This document shows positions 1 through 11,729 of a stretch of 64,000 nucleotides of DNA, piece after piece. Origin of the DNA: Rhyacophila brunnea (taxonomy: Eukaryota; Arthropoda; Insecta; Trichoptera; Rhyacophilidae); the NCBI GenBank assembly GCA_022495005.1, contig JAGYXB010001948.1, forward strand, positions 62,001 through 126,000. The letters run 5' to 3'. How positions within the stretch are numbered: position 1 is the first letter of the stretch; every line of letters begins with the position of its first letter. The notes below the pieces were generated by a model. It ran no database searches. It saw only the letters and a program-made list of their open reading frames with translations, and was not told the origin of the DNA. The position numbers and the translations under genes are program-made.

Positions 1-148
1 CAATTAGATCCACATAATATTATTATGTCTAGTAAACCACATATATTTAAAAATAATATGCCAAAATATAGAGCAAGCTTGGTTGAAATAAAAATACTAT
101 TTTTAACACACGGCTTAAATTAGTGTCTTATTCTTATTGTTCAATCCC

Positions 149-595
149 CTAGCGGAGGTCGGTGACCATCAGGGCTATGTTAGCTTTGTCATCTGCTACC
201 CGGAATATTTCAGTGGAGCTACACTCCGACCAATCACGGAGATTCTTCAGCCACGAAATGTGGCGTTGTCCTCAGCTACGCTTACCGTTTATCTTTTTTT
301 GGATGACAAGCTAGAGAATGCTGTCCTTTCATAATGTAGCCGAGGTACAGGAGTTTTCTGGTTTTGATACTACTACGTAGAACTTCTCGTTCCTTTCCCA
401 TTCGATTGAGAACTTCAACATGTGTCACTCTGTCAGTCCAAGGAATTTTAAGAATGCGTCTATACAGCCACATCTCAAAAGCTTTAACTCTCCGTGACTC
501 CTCTTGGTTTAGCGTTCATACTTCTATACCATAGAAAAGAATAATTTAGAGAACATAACAACGTACCATACGCAGTCTCAGACATAGGTTTAAAT
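149..595 (-). pseudogene. Non-LTR retrotransposon reverse transcriptase C-terminal fragment
   Basis: Read on the minus strand, this encodes the region just after the RT catalytic domain and the C-terminal tail of a LINE ORF2. Visible blocks in order are an arginine-rich LRLRMVRCYVL block, FYGIEV (family form LLYG-E-W), VKAFEMWLYRRILKIPW, VTHVEVLNRMGKEREVL, and after a frame change LKNLRDWSECSSTEIFR ending VTDLR-stop. The family normally reads E-W-TLN where this copy has a TGA stop, and at least one frameshift lies near position 300. Endonuclease and catalytic FADD parts are absent. The source protein copies RNA into genomic DNA; this fragment cannot. The clade (RTE-like versus Jockey-like) is not assigned. 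Confidence 0.8.
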
Positions 596-599
596 TAAT

Positions 600-1085
600 A
601 CTGTAATAATAACATCGATTTTAACTTGTTCAGTTATTTACTATATTATGTAGTAAATTGGCTATCAGACAATGTTTTCGAATGGCTTGACATATTGGAG
701 AGCACATGACATTGAAATCACTACACTGGACTGATGGAGACGAGAAATTTTAAATCAGACCAGAGCCATGATTATGTTTAGTTGACTGAAAACAGCCCAA
801 CCAAGCGGAATATGGTTTCGTATTTCCTTGGCCTTTTTAGGTGAGACAAACATTCATTTACATTGACGTTTATGGCATAAGTTTTCCAAAGTTAAAGACG
901 TTTTTCAATGCAGTGTCGAACGCTTTTTCAGATATGAATAGGTTTTATATTAATTATTACTACCGTAGTATAACAAAATTAACTGTAGTATCTCTAATAA
1001 ATTAATAACTAAATTTAGGATGGATAAACTAAACTAACGTCCACTGAGGACGTTTTTTAAGTATTATTATTTTTCATAGACATAC
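600..1085. other. AT-rich interval with no recognised feature
   Basis: No open frame or structured repeat was recognised. The word cgtccactgaggacg near 1040 is a short imperfect palindrome of unknown meaning. Confidence 0.6.
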
Positions 1086-1320
1086 AATGTCTTTAAATGC
1101 AACTCAACACTATCCCTCCATTTTGTACGAGGTCAACCAGGTCTTCGCTTTTCTTCCGGTTTTCCGAATGTCAGTTGCCTTTTCATGCGTGACTCGTTCA
1201 TATTGTGTGTATAACCCAGCCATCGAAGGAGGCCATATATGATAGAATGTACTCCTGTGTAAAGAGTAGGTACAACTCGTTGCTGTATTTTCGTCTCGAT
1301 CCCGACAGTGTGTCATCGAT
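1086..1320 (-). pseudogene. Non-LTR reverse transcriptase C-terminal fragment (second)
   Basis: The minus strand encodes LLRWLGYTHNM, then MKRQLTFGKPEEKRRPG, a stop, and PRTKWRDSVELHLKT. This is the typical end of a LINE ORF2: a W-L-G-H/Y-x3-M block followed by the basic RRxGRPxxxWxD tail. The in-frame TGA sits where the family has an arginine (CGA to TGA). The part before the WLGY block is in another frame, so at least one indel is present. It lies 490 bp from another LINE tail of the same orientation, but the two cover partly equivalent regions, so they are probably separate insertions rather than one element. Confidence 0.7.
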
Positions 1321-2263
1321 GGGTCAAGAAATACCGTTTAGCACAAGTAAAAATATGATCCGAATTCCAAATCTGGTAAAATAAGCCCAACAATCTTTTT
1401 TTGTTTTTGGTTTGATTCTTACTAACTGTTCTAACTATTTTTTAATTTTATGTATTATAATAATATATTCCTGGTTAATAATATTTTAATATACTTAAAT
1501 AGAATTATATGGATACTTTTATTTAGAATATCTATTATATAATCCAGTTCTTGTAGGTCGAAAAGCTCATAAATTATTTCCCCAAAGAATCGATATCATG
1601 GTCACAAGATGTGATGAATCGATTTATCTAAGTTGTGAAAATGACAGGTGATATGTAAGTAGGTTTGTTTGTTCGAGCTGACCTTTCTCTTATTCATATA
1701 ATCCAAGTATAGCTGTAAGTACTGAATATTTTAATATTACACTAAGTACGTATACTTTTTTTTGTAACATTGATTATATCATTATTTTTATTATTATGAA
1801 ACTTTTTCGGTAGGCTGCCAAATCCATGTTGGATTATAGAACCAATGATGATGATAATAATATCATCGCAAAGCATTTTTCTTTCGAAGTGTGTAAACTA
1901 TTCGAATTACAAACATACTTGGAGCCATTGGCTTGGGTTTTGCATATGTTTTAACTAGAAGTAAGCAAGCACAAAAAGGTGACATAATATGTAATAAATT
2001 ACAATTATTTTTTTTAATCGATCTACTAATTTCAAAAATCAACAATCGATAACAATACACTGACATTATTAAATTATACTAAAAAATGTATATTTCAAAA
2101 ATAAATTGGCTTTATTCTACGCAATCATATCCTTTTAGTGACGAATGCATCATTAAATAAGCAATTTTACAAATCTATAGGTATATAATATATAATATTA
2201 TGTTTGTTTGATTTTCTTTTTTCTACTTGACTCCAACTGATATCCACATATTATAAAAATACA
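1321..2263. other. AT-rich interval with no recognised feature
   Basis: Unstructured AT-rich DNA. Short frames on the minus strand (for example 1863-2066) have no family resemblance and are treated as chance. Confidence 0.6.
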
Positions 2264-3886
2264 AAGTTTGTTGTTTAAGTTATCTTTCGTCCCAATTCCA
2301 ATTTTGAATTTTTTTCATGGCAGATCAAGATAAAGTTTCTATATTTTGGATTCGTTTAAGGGGAGACATGCTCGTCGTAGGTCAAAATTGAGTTTATATT
2401 GTATTTTCAAACCATGATCCTGGACACTACTTAAACGTTATAGATAATCTATTTATATAATTTTGAAGCCTTATTATCCTTTATAGTTATTTTAAACATT
2501 TGATGACTGCATAAAGTATTTTTTGTTACATAAAATAGTATTCTTTTAAACCTCTCGCTCTAATGTTTTAGAATATAGTCATATTTCGGTACATAACTGT
2601 GCAGTGGTGTTAAGATTTTTTACATTTATTAATTTTTAAACGCATTTATAAAACCATAAGTATAATTTATGACGAGATAATTTTAGTAAAATATTCACGA
2701 TAAAAATTATATTGATAATCTCTGTGATCCCAAATTTGACAAGAATTAGGTATTTTATTATTCAAAAAATGGGCAAGATTAACACATTTGAAGATAATTC
2801 TAAAGATACTAATTATAAGCTATGTCTTTGACCATTCAAGTGTGATAAACATCCTACGAATAACGATTGCTTTATAATAATTATTGACCTAAGAATAAGG
2901 TAGTGTTTTTTTGAAATACGCAATTTCTTTTGGCATTCCCCAGTGGTTAAGCTACAACAAACAGCCGTAGCCGTAAATTGACAAACTATAATTAAAGTAG
3001 GGAGTAAAATTATGTTAACGCACGTGTTTGAACATGTACCTAACCGAATTTTTTTTTTATTTTTTTTTAAACGGTACATGTTCAAACACGCGTGTTAATA
3101 TCATTTTACTCCCTACTTCAATTATAGTTTGTCAATTTATGGCTACGGCCGTATGTTGTAGCTTAACCACTGGGAAATGACGAAAGAATTGGCGTATTTC
3201 AAAAAAACACTACCTTATTCTTAGGTCAATAATTATTATAAAGCAATCATTATTCATAAGTTGTTTATCACACTTAAATGTTCAAAGACATAGCTTATAA
3301 TAGGTATCTTTAAAATCATCTTCAAATGTGTTAATCTTGCCGTTTTTTTGAATAATAAAATGCCTAATTCTTCTAAAATTTGGGATCACAGAGATTATCA
3401 ATATAATTTTTTATCGTAAATATTTTACTAAAATTATCTCGTCATAAATTATACTAATGGTTTTATAAATGCGATTAAAAATTAATAAATCTAAAAAATT
3501 TTAACACCACTGCACATGCATGTACCGAAATATGACTATATTCTAAAACATTAGAGCGAGAGGTTTAAAAGAGTACTATTTTATGTAACAAAAATACTTT
3601 ATGCAGTCATCAAATGTTTAAAATAAATATTAAGGATAATAAGGCTTCAAAATTATATAAATAGATTATCTACAACGTTTAAGGAGTGTCCAGGATCATG
3701 GTTTGAAAATACAATAAACACTCAATTTTGACCTACGACGAGCATGTGGGCCGTTAACATGTTATATGCCTAGATACCTATAGATATTTTAATATTGAAG
3801 ATTGTAATTATTATTGTCTTTTTATGTAAGATAAAATGTTTATCAATCAATGAAGCGACCTCTTGCGAAGCCAAGTACTTCAATTA
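2264..3886 (+). mobile_element. Degenerate Helitron-like 3' segment, split by a nested element
   Basis: Bases 2264-2355 match the segment at about 26057-26155 (shared words aatacaaagtttgtt, caattttgaatttttt, atattttggattcg). Bases 3758-3886 match about 26226-26340, including the terminal signature gcgacc-n-tgcgaagcc-n-gtacttca. Removing 2356-3753 would place these halves next to each other in the order seen in the 25681-26334 element, so the palindrome inserted into an older Helitron-like copy. The 5' end is not visible and the terminal CTAG has decayed to TTAA-like sequence. Non-coding. Confidence 0.6.
2356..3757. mobile_element. 1.4 kb giant palindrome flanked by TTAA (piggyBac-type MITE or foldback)
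   Basis: Two arms of roughly 690 bp face each other around an AT-rich centre near 3050-3070. The left arm starts acatgctcgtcgtaggtc at 2366 and the right arm ends with its reverse complement at 3747. TTAA occurs at 2356-2359 and 3754-3757, the target-site duplication expected for piggyBac-class excision and insertion. The arms differ by scattered substitutions and small indels, so they diverged after formation. No transposase frame is present, so it would need enzyme from elsewhere. A shorter relative lies at 44182-44715. As RNA it would form a very long hairpin. Confidence 0.8.
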
Positions 3887-4497
3887 ATACAAAATTAAAC
3901 TTTTCATTTCTTACAAAATTAAACGTTACAGTATACTTATCCAGTAGAATGGGTTAGTCATAATACCTTTAACAATACTTATATAATAATATATTATACA
4001 TGTATATAAATTTTGATGTGAATGTGATATGGAACCAGAAATAAACTCTAGCACTCAGTGTCCAAATGTAAGTGACAATTTGATATGACAGCAATTCGAA
4101 ATAAGAATTTTATTGATCTCGTCATGTATTTGTTTACTAACTATAGTTACTACTTGGCCATGAACTAACTCTTACTAAAGCACTTTTGAGACTGAATATG
4201 ACATTTTTTACCCAACAAATAAGTCATTTTTCTTAACACGTCACTTACGTCGTTTTAGCTTCAATATACTTATATAAAAAAAACACTTATATAATATATA
4301 ATTCCAATTCAATATCGTATATTATAATACATATACCTAAATAAAAAAATTTATAATAATTGTCTGTCCCAAAATTCAAGCCCATGACATTTTATTTATA
4401 ATAAATATGTATTATTATTCCAATGGCGATAGAAGCGTTAACAAATAATAACAATTGTGATATTGTTCGGAAACAAACTCAAAGAATGACTTTTCAG
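3887..4497. other. AT-rich interval with no recognised feature
   Basis: No coding frame, tRNA-like box or terminal repeat was recognised. Confidence 0.55.
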
Positions 4498-4693
4498 TTA
4501 ATTTCTCCCCGTCTAGTCACAGCCAATCAGTGAACTTTCTCGACAGAGCAGAAGGCATCATTTGTTATTCTGCAAAGTGCACTTTATAACCACGTATAGG
4601 TAAGGCACCTATACTGAATGCACTTTATATTTGACCTATTTTCGTTGTCGGATGTCATTCTATAATAAGACTAGACAGGAGGGCGGAGCTTAA
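4498..4693. mobile_element. Candidate small TTAA-flanked miniature element
   Basis: A GC-richer 188-bp island is bounded by TTAA (4498-4501 and 4690-4693). Inside the left end is ctccccgtctagtcac, and the right end reads gactagacaggagggcggag, whose reverse complement shares the gtctagtc core and a C-rich lead. Terminal similarity is imperfect, so this is a candidate only. Length, base composition and the TTAA borders fit a non-autonomous piggyBac-type element. Confidence 0.4.
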
Positions 4694-6635
4694 ATAGAAA
4701 ACATAATAATATTATATTATATTATAATATATTGTATATTACAGCAAATTTAATTTAAAGATAATTGACATTAAAATAAATAATAACAACAAATATGATT
4801 CTACCAACCTATTTAATCACAAATAGCATCTCATAATACTAAATGTCTTGATAAATTTAAATAATTCAAATTTACAGTCAATCAAATGAGTTACATTATT
4901 TTAATTTTTATCTATCGCGAGAGGGTAAGAGGGTAAAATCCATAGGGTAAAAAAATATTTTAAAATATTCTGAAATCGAAATATGTTTGCTGCGGCTAAT
5001 TTTCCGTGAACTAAACCAATTGATTATTATTTAAATGAACTATTTTTGTATTCAAGGAATTGATTAAATTATTATCAAGTACAAGTACGTTAAGAAATCT
5101 GGAGAGCTTCCTGGCGATGGTTAGTAATCAATTATTGTAGGTAGGTACCTACCTTAATTTAAACTACGGAAGTCAATCACCAATATTAAGCAAACTTTTA
5201 AAAGTGCTTCATTTGCATGATTACTAGTTAATTGCGTCGTAATGAGTAAAGGTGGCTAAATTGGTATAGCATGTTCGAGCCTTGTACGGCGTCATATCTT
5301 TTCGAGATTTATTCGTAATATATATTCTGTACATTTATTCTTATTATTTAAAGGTACTAGGGAATAAAATTGTTTTTCAAAATCCTCTGGAGTACCTAAT
5401 AAATTTAATATTCTTTTCATTTAACCACACAAAAATCTTCAATGGTTTTTGTCTAAATGGCATAACTTTAACTGACAAACTTTAGGTTAGGAATTCAAGG
5501 TGAAATTAAATCAAAAGAATCATGAAAGTTACAAAAAGTATTTTACTCGGCATTGAAAAAAGGCTTAGAAAATGTTTAAATCTAAAAAACTGCTAGACAT
5601 GAATTTTTATTTCATATCATAGAGCCTTTGTTCCTCAAAATAGTCATTTTGAAATATACGAATGGCCGATTCAAACACAGTGAACACTGTGCAAAGGCTC
5701 TTTCAAAATTGTTGATTTTGATTCTAAATATATCATGCATGAGAACGGGAAGATTCTTACCTATTCTCTTGTACCTAAATTGAAAAGGCAGATGTAACTG
5801 AAAGTATGAAAAAGAATTCGACAGTAAAATCAATTCAATTGATATTTTTATATTTGCTAGTATTTTATTTTTAATACTCACTTTCCTACCTCCGATCACT
5901 ATGGTTATTGCAATTTTATATAACTCTTTTGAATAATATATTTTTTTTTATTTATGTCTTAATTAGTTACTGTGCGCCGTAACCAACTCCCATATCTGTC
6001 CATAAAATTTAAAAAATGGTACACATCACATGGTAACAATTATTTTTGCATTAGTTTTTAACCTCTATTGAAATTGTTTTTCAAAAGTACATAACATCTC
6101 CGCTTGACTGGTTTCAAAAATACTTTTAAAATTATAATATTGATTTTTGTTTACGTGGATTCAATATCTGAGAGAAATGCGGTTATCTGTATGCAGTTTG
6201 ATTCCAAGATTAGTGTTAATAGTGAATAATAAACTCATTCAATAGCATCCCATGAGAGTAGACAATCCATGCACTAGTTAGAGCGGCACATTATAAGTGG
6301 AATAAATGAAAATAATACAACTTTTAAAAGTAGGTTTCGTATAATAGTGAGACCTGCTGCGCTAAACGAGTATGCCTTTACTAAACATAAGTATTTATAT
6401 ATTATAGTATGTCAGAACTTTTATGATTTTTACTGTTTTTCTACATGTAATATGGTTGAGAAGAAAATGGTAAAAGACACTAGGTAATGTAATTACAAAC
6501 AATTTTGGACTAAAAACGGAAAAGGGCAGTGTTTTAATTTTGCGTAAGGGCGGAACTTTGCTTAGGGATGTAACTGACCTCATCTATCTAAAGAAAATAT
6601 ATTTTGACCATGAAATGGAATAATTATGTTAATAT
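4694..6635. other. AT-rich interval; one unrecognised 95-codon frame
   Basis: A 95-codon minus-strand frame (5612-5899) is the longest in this stretch. It has no motif I recognise and no obvious signal peptide or splice context, so it is not called as a gene. The rest shows nothing beyond AT runs and the insect-type palindrome gtaggtaggtacctacc near 5140. Confidence 0.5.
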
Positions 6636-6692
6636 TTTCTGAAAAATATTTAGCGCTCCGGTTCATAAAATTTTCCATTTCGAGCGCTGAAC
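6636..6692. repeat. Short dispersed repeat with gcgctccggtt and tttcgagcgctga
   Basis: The same arrangement (ttttctgaaaa, then gcgctccggttt/c, then aaatt, then catttcgagcgctgaa) recurs in reverse orientation at 61581-61640. A partial match (ccatttcgagcgct) occurs at 62214-62227. The two gcgct words face each other, suggesting the core of an old inverted-repeat element. No boundaries or target duplication could be set. Confidence 0.5.
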
Positions 6693-7094
6693 TGGTATCA
6701 TTTTAGAGCCCCGTTAAAAATCTTTACATACTTACCTAGTGCGCTGTGGCACGATAAAGTTTGTCAACTACTAATTGTCTTTGTATTGGCATTTTTTGAG
6801 AAATTGTGTAAACAGAATACCTATATAAAGACAATTAGAGATTAATATAAACCAATTTTATCACGAATATATTTTTATTTAAGCGGCTTAACGTCTACAT
6901 AATAATACAGATATATATATATATAACGCCTAGTAGCTGATTGGTACAGTAGGAACAATTTCTAGGTATACCTACTATATTCGCCTTGATCGCCCGCTTA
7001 GCCTTTAGTTTTAATTAACATTTTATTTCTTCACTCAACTTTTCATCGGCTTAGTGTTTTTAAATGATTTCATGTCGCGTATGGATTTTTTTTT

Positions 7095-7264
7095 AAACCA
7101 TGTCCAATCCTAATAGGATCATATGGGCCTCCACAGAGTATAGGTTTGTATTAACAGATTTTGTTTTTACGAGAAATGGATGTCAGCCACTTGTTCAACC
7201 TATTAGGTCCATACCCTGACTCACACACAAATTGAAAAACAATATGTGTACTTGCCTGACCCAG
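7095..7264 (-). mobile_element. SINE family A, copy without its tRNA head
   Basis: Matches the body of the copies at 12931-13165 and 53614-53857: accatgttc-gat near the low-coordinate end, then tattatgggc-like, acaga-ttttgtttttacgagaaatgga, tgttagccacttg and acctattaggt. The match stops at cctgaccc, just where the RNA polymerase III boxes begin in the other copies, so this copy lacks its promoter head and was probably dead on arrival or later truncated. Confidence 0.6.
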
Positions 7265-8979
7265 GATAATACGGATAGTATGGATTTATAAATATAGATT
7301 ATTTACAGACATGAATCGCACAAACTGTCACACTAAACAATCGCTCGATTAAAATCGGCTGTGATCCGTACTTGATTATTACAAAATGAGTGGTACAAAC
7401 TTATATTTAGCAGCTTTTATTGCAAGCTGTACGGAGGGAACAAAATGTTATAAAATTAACCATTAGTACTCGTATTATAAGATTTGCTGACTCTGGTTCA
7501 AATAAAATGTTGACATCGTACTAAGCATGATATAATAATATTCTTTTGACATCATACCTGATTAATGATAAGAAAAAGAGGCTTTTAAATACTAATAAAT
7601 TAATAACTTACTGGCCTATTACGACGGTAAATGGCAGGCGCCGAGAAATACCATTAATTATTTTGCGAAACACTTAGTGTTTTTCTTCTGACTATTTGCT
7701 CAGCAGGCATGTATTTATACACAAATAAGTTACCCTTTCTGAACAGTTTATTTGAAAATTTTATGATGAATTATACAACTTAAGTTAATATCTGGAACTT
7801 TTTCTATTAATATGAAGTTAATAATATCATTTACAAAACGATTATCAACCCTCTAATTCAGAGTTTCTCAACTAGTGTAACCAGTGTACTGTAAATGCAT
7901 TTAGTAATATATTTTTCAATTTATAATTAATGGAATAATATTATGAAGATATCCTAAATTTAAGATATTCAATGTTCAAAGTCAACTTTAAAATTAAAAA
8001 ACTAAAACATCTATTGGAAAAAAGAATCCATCAATTCAGTCATAAAAAGCTGTGTTGTCTTAAACAAATGCAAGTATATTATTAATAAATTGATTACTAA
8101 CTTATTCATTATTGTTATTATTTTAAAGCTGGTCCAATAAAAAAATGTATATAAGTACTATCGATCGAGGGTACTATGCTGTTACATAGTGCTGGTCACA
8201 AAAAATGGCTAAAATAGAATAGTATAAAACTTAAATCCATTAGGAAAAAATGATAGTTTTAAATAGATGTAACAATGTGGTGAATACCAAGTGATGATCT
8301 TATTTTATATACTTACCACCAATCAATTTCTGATTTTTTTTAACAGATTCTCATCGAAAATTGAATTTATACAAAACTTCTGAAATGTACATACAGATAC
8401 TTTTACTTAGCATTCGTATCCACCATATCACTATTATTTATTGTTATGGAGCATGCATATCGATATGAAATTTTCAGAATTTCCATAGCAATAGGAATAA
8501 GTATAATATTATTATTGGTAGTAAAATAGTGTCCGTAACCGCAATGCCAGAATAATCTGTCCTTTCTCTACCAAAGAACAAAAATATTTAATACTGAATA
8601 ATATATTAAACTAATCTGGAATTCAATATAAATATTAAATTCTTATCATTAATTTATTAAAAAAATTACTTCTACCTAGTACTACAATATTTTTTATTAT
8701 TTGTTAACAAAAAGTTTACAGTATTCGGTACACTTCCCTTCTTTATATACTTTTGCAAATTGGATCCCTATTATCCTCTATAAGGCTTTAGTTACCGTGT
8801 TCCTGTAATTCAAAGAGTAATACATACAGACTTAATTAATATGTTATGTTATTATTTGCATATAGTGATAAAACGATTATACGTACATCATACAAAATGG
8901 CATTATGAAAGTCGTATTCATTGAGTCAGAATTTACTTGGTAGAATTTTACAAATTGCTTACATATAACCACCAGTATG
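7265..8979. other. AT-rich interval with no recognised feature
   Basis: No coding relic, tRNA-like box or terminal inverted repeat was recognised. Confidence 0.55.
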
Positions 8980-9163
8980 TAAAGCGCCGGCTAGACGCTC
9001 ATGCTTTACCACAAGCTTACCTGCGCAAACCGGTTTGTATCGGGAAGCCCCTGTGTATGGACGGGAAAACTGTAGCTCGCGCAAACCAAAAAGCGCTGTA
9101 AAAGTAGTTTGCACAAACTATACCGCGCAGGCCAGTCGCTGCTGTCTAGCCGGTGCTCTTTAA
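8980..9163. mobile_element. GC-rich miniature inverted-repeat element
   Basis: The left end reads aaagcgccggctagac at 8981 and the right end gtctagccggtgctcttt ending at 9162. These are reverse complements with one or two changes. A second inner pair, ctgcgcaaaccggtttg on the left and gcgcagg on the right, extends the fold. The high GC content against an AT-rich background marks it as inserted. The minus-strand 89-codon frame over it (9006-9275) is a by-product of the GC-rich repeat and crosses its border, so it is not called a gene. Confidence 0.55.
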
Positions 9164-11084
9164 TAGGTATATACATACTGCTTCCTGCAGGGAAATAACT
9201 TAATACGGTCTCCAAGTAAGTAGGTATTATTCTAGAATAATTCCAGAGTGAAGAAGAGGGATCATGCCGCCTCATTCTATGGATTTTATACTTAAGCTTA
9301 GATACTTCGTTTATTTTTGTAGTTTTGATAATGCTATTATAACCAAAATAGTTACCGACTTGCCATATATATAGGTACTGTACAATTTAATATAATTTAT
9401 ATTATCATTTTATATGTTAGTCTTATTTATATAATATTATATAATTGTGGTATACAGGGTTTGTAATCTGTCCCAAGTAATAATTAATTTACCTACTACC
9501 ATTATTACAATAAAAAAATACATCAATATTTATTTTTAAACTCAACCCAATAAATGTGTGATTGATAACTATCATTAAACTAAAGCTCAAAGTTGTATAG
9601 AAGAAACCAGTGCAATATAAAATGAATCGAACTTAAGATGAGTGTTTATTTGATAGGACGTCAATTGACTTGAGAAACGGAAATATGCTTGGGTGCCGGC
9701 GACATCATACAACGGCGTCGCATGACGTCATCTAACATCCGCAACACCTTGGAAGAAAATTTGCAGCGTCCTTATGGCGCTTGATTCAAAATATATTAAA
9801 TTTTTCGACAAGGTCTGTTTACTTATGTCATTTTCTCTCGATTTTATCATTCGTTGAACGGTAGGACATATTAAATTTATGTTGATATAATTTCCATATC
9901 CATGCTACGATATTAATATATTGTTTGTACAAAAATAATGCTATTTTATAATATAATATTAATTATGCATATAACATAGGTTGATTTTTATTAAATTCAT
10001 AGCTATTACATAATAATTATGCATATTATATAAACGCGCTTATACACTAATTGTATATATTTTTTTTAATTTTATATATTTAATCTTACTGTCACTTTCT
10101 TCAGACTGCGTTATATTTTTGCCAGTAATTCTAATATAATATCCATATTCTAAAAATAATATTATCAATATTTTTAGTCAATTTTTCCACGTTCAGCTAA
10201 AATAACTTTTGTTTTCGGTCAATATTTTTTTATTTTTACTGCTTTTAAGGAAAACGTAGAAGAAGCTAATCAAAATAATTCAGAATACTGCCATATTTTT
10301 AGTCCAGCTATGAGCTTGATTCCGCGACTTATTTAAGTTCATTTAATGTTAATTCAATGTATGCGGACTCAATTGATTAAACGATTAGCGAATAATCCAT
10401 ATATTCCATCGCAATACAAAGTATTTCTTTTACAAGATAAACTATATATAGTGACTCTAAATTTAATCTAGAAATAAAACTGTGAAATTGTAAAATAGTC
10501 AAATTAATAAAATTAAATATCCCATGTGTAACCAACTCATATAAAAATAAGTTATCTTAATCTCATGGTACCAATCAGTAGGAACTATTTTTTTTTTTAA
10601 TATTCTTGGAAAAGTAATTATTATATTTTAGTACAGTTAATTTAAGTGATTTGCGAAAAAGAAACGCAAAAAAATGTTTTCATTCGTTCTTTGCCACCGA
10701 TAACATCTTAGCGTTTCTAGAAAATCCTTTTTCGCTTAAGGTCGTAGTAAAATAAATAAAACATGGTGCTATTTCTGGAAGGGTTGGCAGAAAATACAAT
10801 CGCTGTGATTTTGGATGTAGGTGCCAATTGATCAAACGTGAATTGAAATATAACATTGAGGTATTATTTATAGACTGGTCGTAGTAGCCGTTTGATGAGA
10901 AATTTATAGAGTTGTTACTATTGGTGATTGATGTGTTTTTCAAAGTATAATATAAATATTCGCGCTATCTATAATACTAATCACGCTGCCTTAACTGCGA
11001 TAATTATAGATTCAAGTCAATGTATGTTCAATAACTAATTATGTATTATTTATTCATTGGATAAAACAATCATTATATAAAAGA
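9164..11084. other. AT-rich interval; short GC-richer patch near 9690-9785
   Basis: Mostly featureless. The patch at 9690-9785 is GC-richer and contains a plus-strand run ending MTSSNIRNTLEENLQRPYGA-stop (stop near 9782), which is protein-like in composition but unrecognised. At 9284-9331 there is a short repeat (tcgtttatttttgtagt, then ttgataatg) also found at 63758-63805, next to the Helitron tail at the right edge. Confidence 0.45.
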
Positions 11085-11491
11085 TAAGTATGTTCAGGTA
11101 CGCTGCAAATAGCCAAGAATGCCCAAACTGGCAAGAAGAAAAAAAATGCAAAGCAGAAATGAAAGAGATGAACATGACATTAAAGGAAGCAAACAAATAT
11201 ATGTTAAGTAATGGCTATGCTGACATATTAAAACAAAATAAAAACGTGGGAAGAGATGAAAGCAAAATAATTCCAAAAATAAAGGAAAACAAAAAGAAAG
11301 AAGAAGTGGTGGAAGAAGCCTCAGGCTCAACAATAACAGCTACAGACAGTAGCAAAAAGCCTGCACAAAATAGAAAAAAGACAAAGGAGAAGACAGGTGT
11401 TAATACGATTGGGGAGGTAATTAAAGTCTTGCTAAAAGGTGGAGACTGGCAGCAAATAATAAAGCAACTAATAAATAAAGCAGTGGATTGA
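11085..11491 (+). pseudogene. Non-LTR retrotransposon ORF1 (gag-like) C-terminal fragment
   Basis: The frame opens with a remnant of the last zinc-knuckle segment (AANSQECPNWQEEKKC), typical of ORF1 proteins of I/Jockey-group LINEs. It continues with EMNMTLKEANKYML (family form N-ISF-EA-K), a lysine- and glutamate-rich linker, and ends DWQQIIKQLINKAVD-stop. In living elements this protein binds the element RNA. The N-terminal half and first zinc knuckles are missing, so the insertion or decay removed everything upstream. ORF2 begins about 60 bp downstream in the same direction, as expected for a bicistronic LINE. Confidence 0.7.
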
Positions 11492-11552
11492 GTATACAAA
11501 CACTTCAAAGAAGGACATTTAGGAGAGATTTTGGGGGAGGTTTTGCAACAAA

Positions 11553-11672
11553 ATGGATAATAAAAATCAAATTAGGATTGGGCAATGGAATGCCAGAAGT
11601 ATGAAGCAAAAAAAAAATAATGAAATTGGAAAATTCTTTAGCAAAATAAGAGTGAGACGGATCCCCTTCTAG
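11553..11672 (+). pseudogene. Start of LINE ORF2 (endonuclease domain N-terminus), truncated
   Basis: ATG at 11553 begins MDNKNQIRIGQWNARSMKQK, the characteristic first strand of the apurinic-like endonuclease domain (pattern I-x-Q-W-N-A-R-S). It continues NNEIGKFF and stops at 11672 after about 39 codons. Spacing after the ORF1 stop (11491) fits a bicistronic LINE. The rest of the endonuclease and the reverse transcriptase are not found downstream, so this is an internal fragment of an element. Confidence 0.7.
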
Positions 11673-11729
11673 AAGAGAATAGGCGATATAATAGCAAGAC
11701 GCAGTCAAAAAATCGGTAAAATCAAAAAA

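Noticed and set aside
2813..3085. 90-codon minus-strand frame
   Set aside because: It lies inside one arm and the centre of the giant palindrome, and the matching frame is broken in the other arm.
3000..3130. Rho-independent-like terminator at the palindrome centre
   Set aside because: Eukaryotic context, and the fold is explained by the 690-bp arms of the mobile element.
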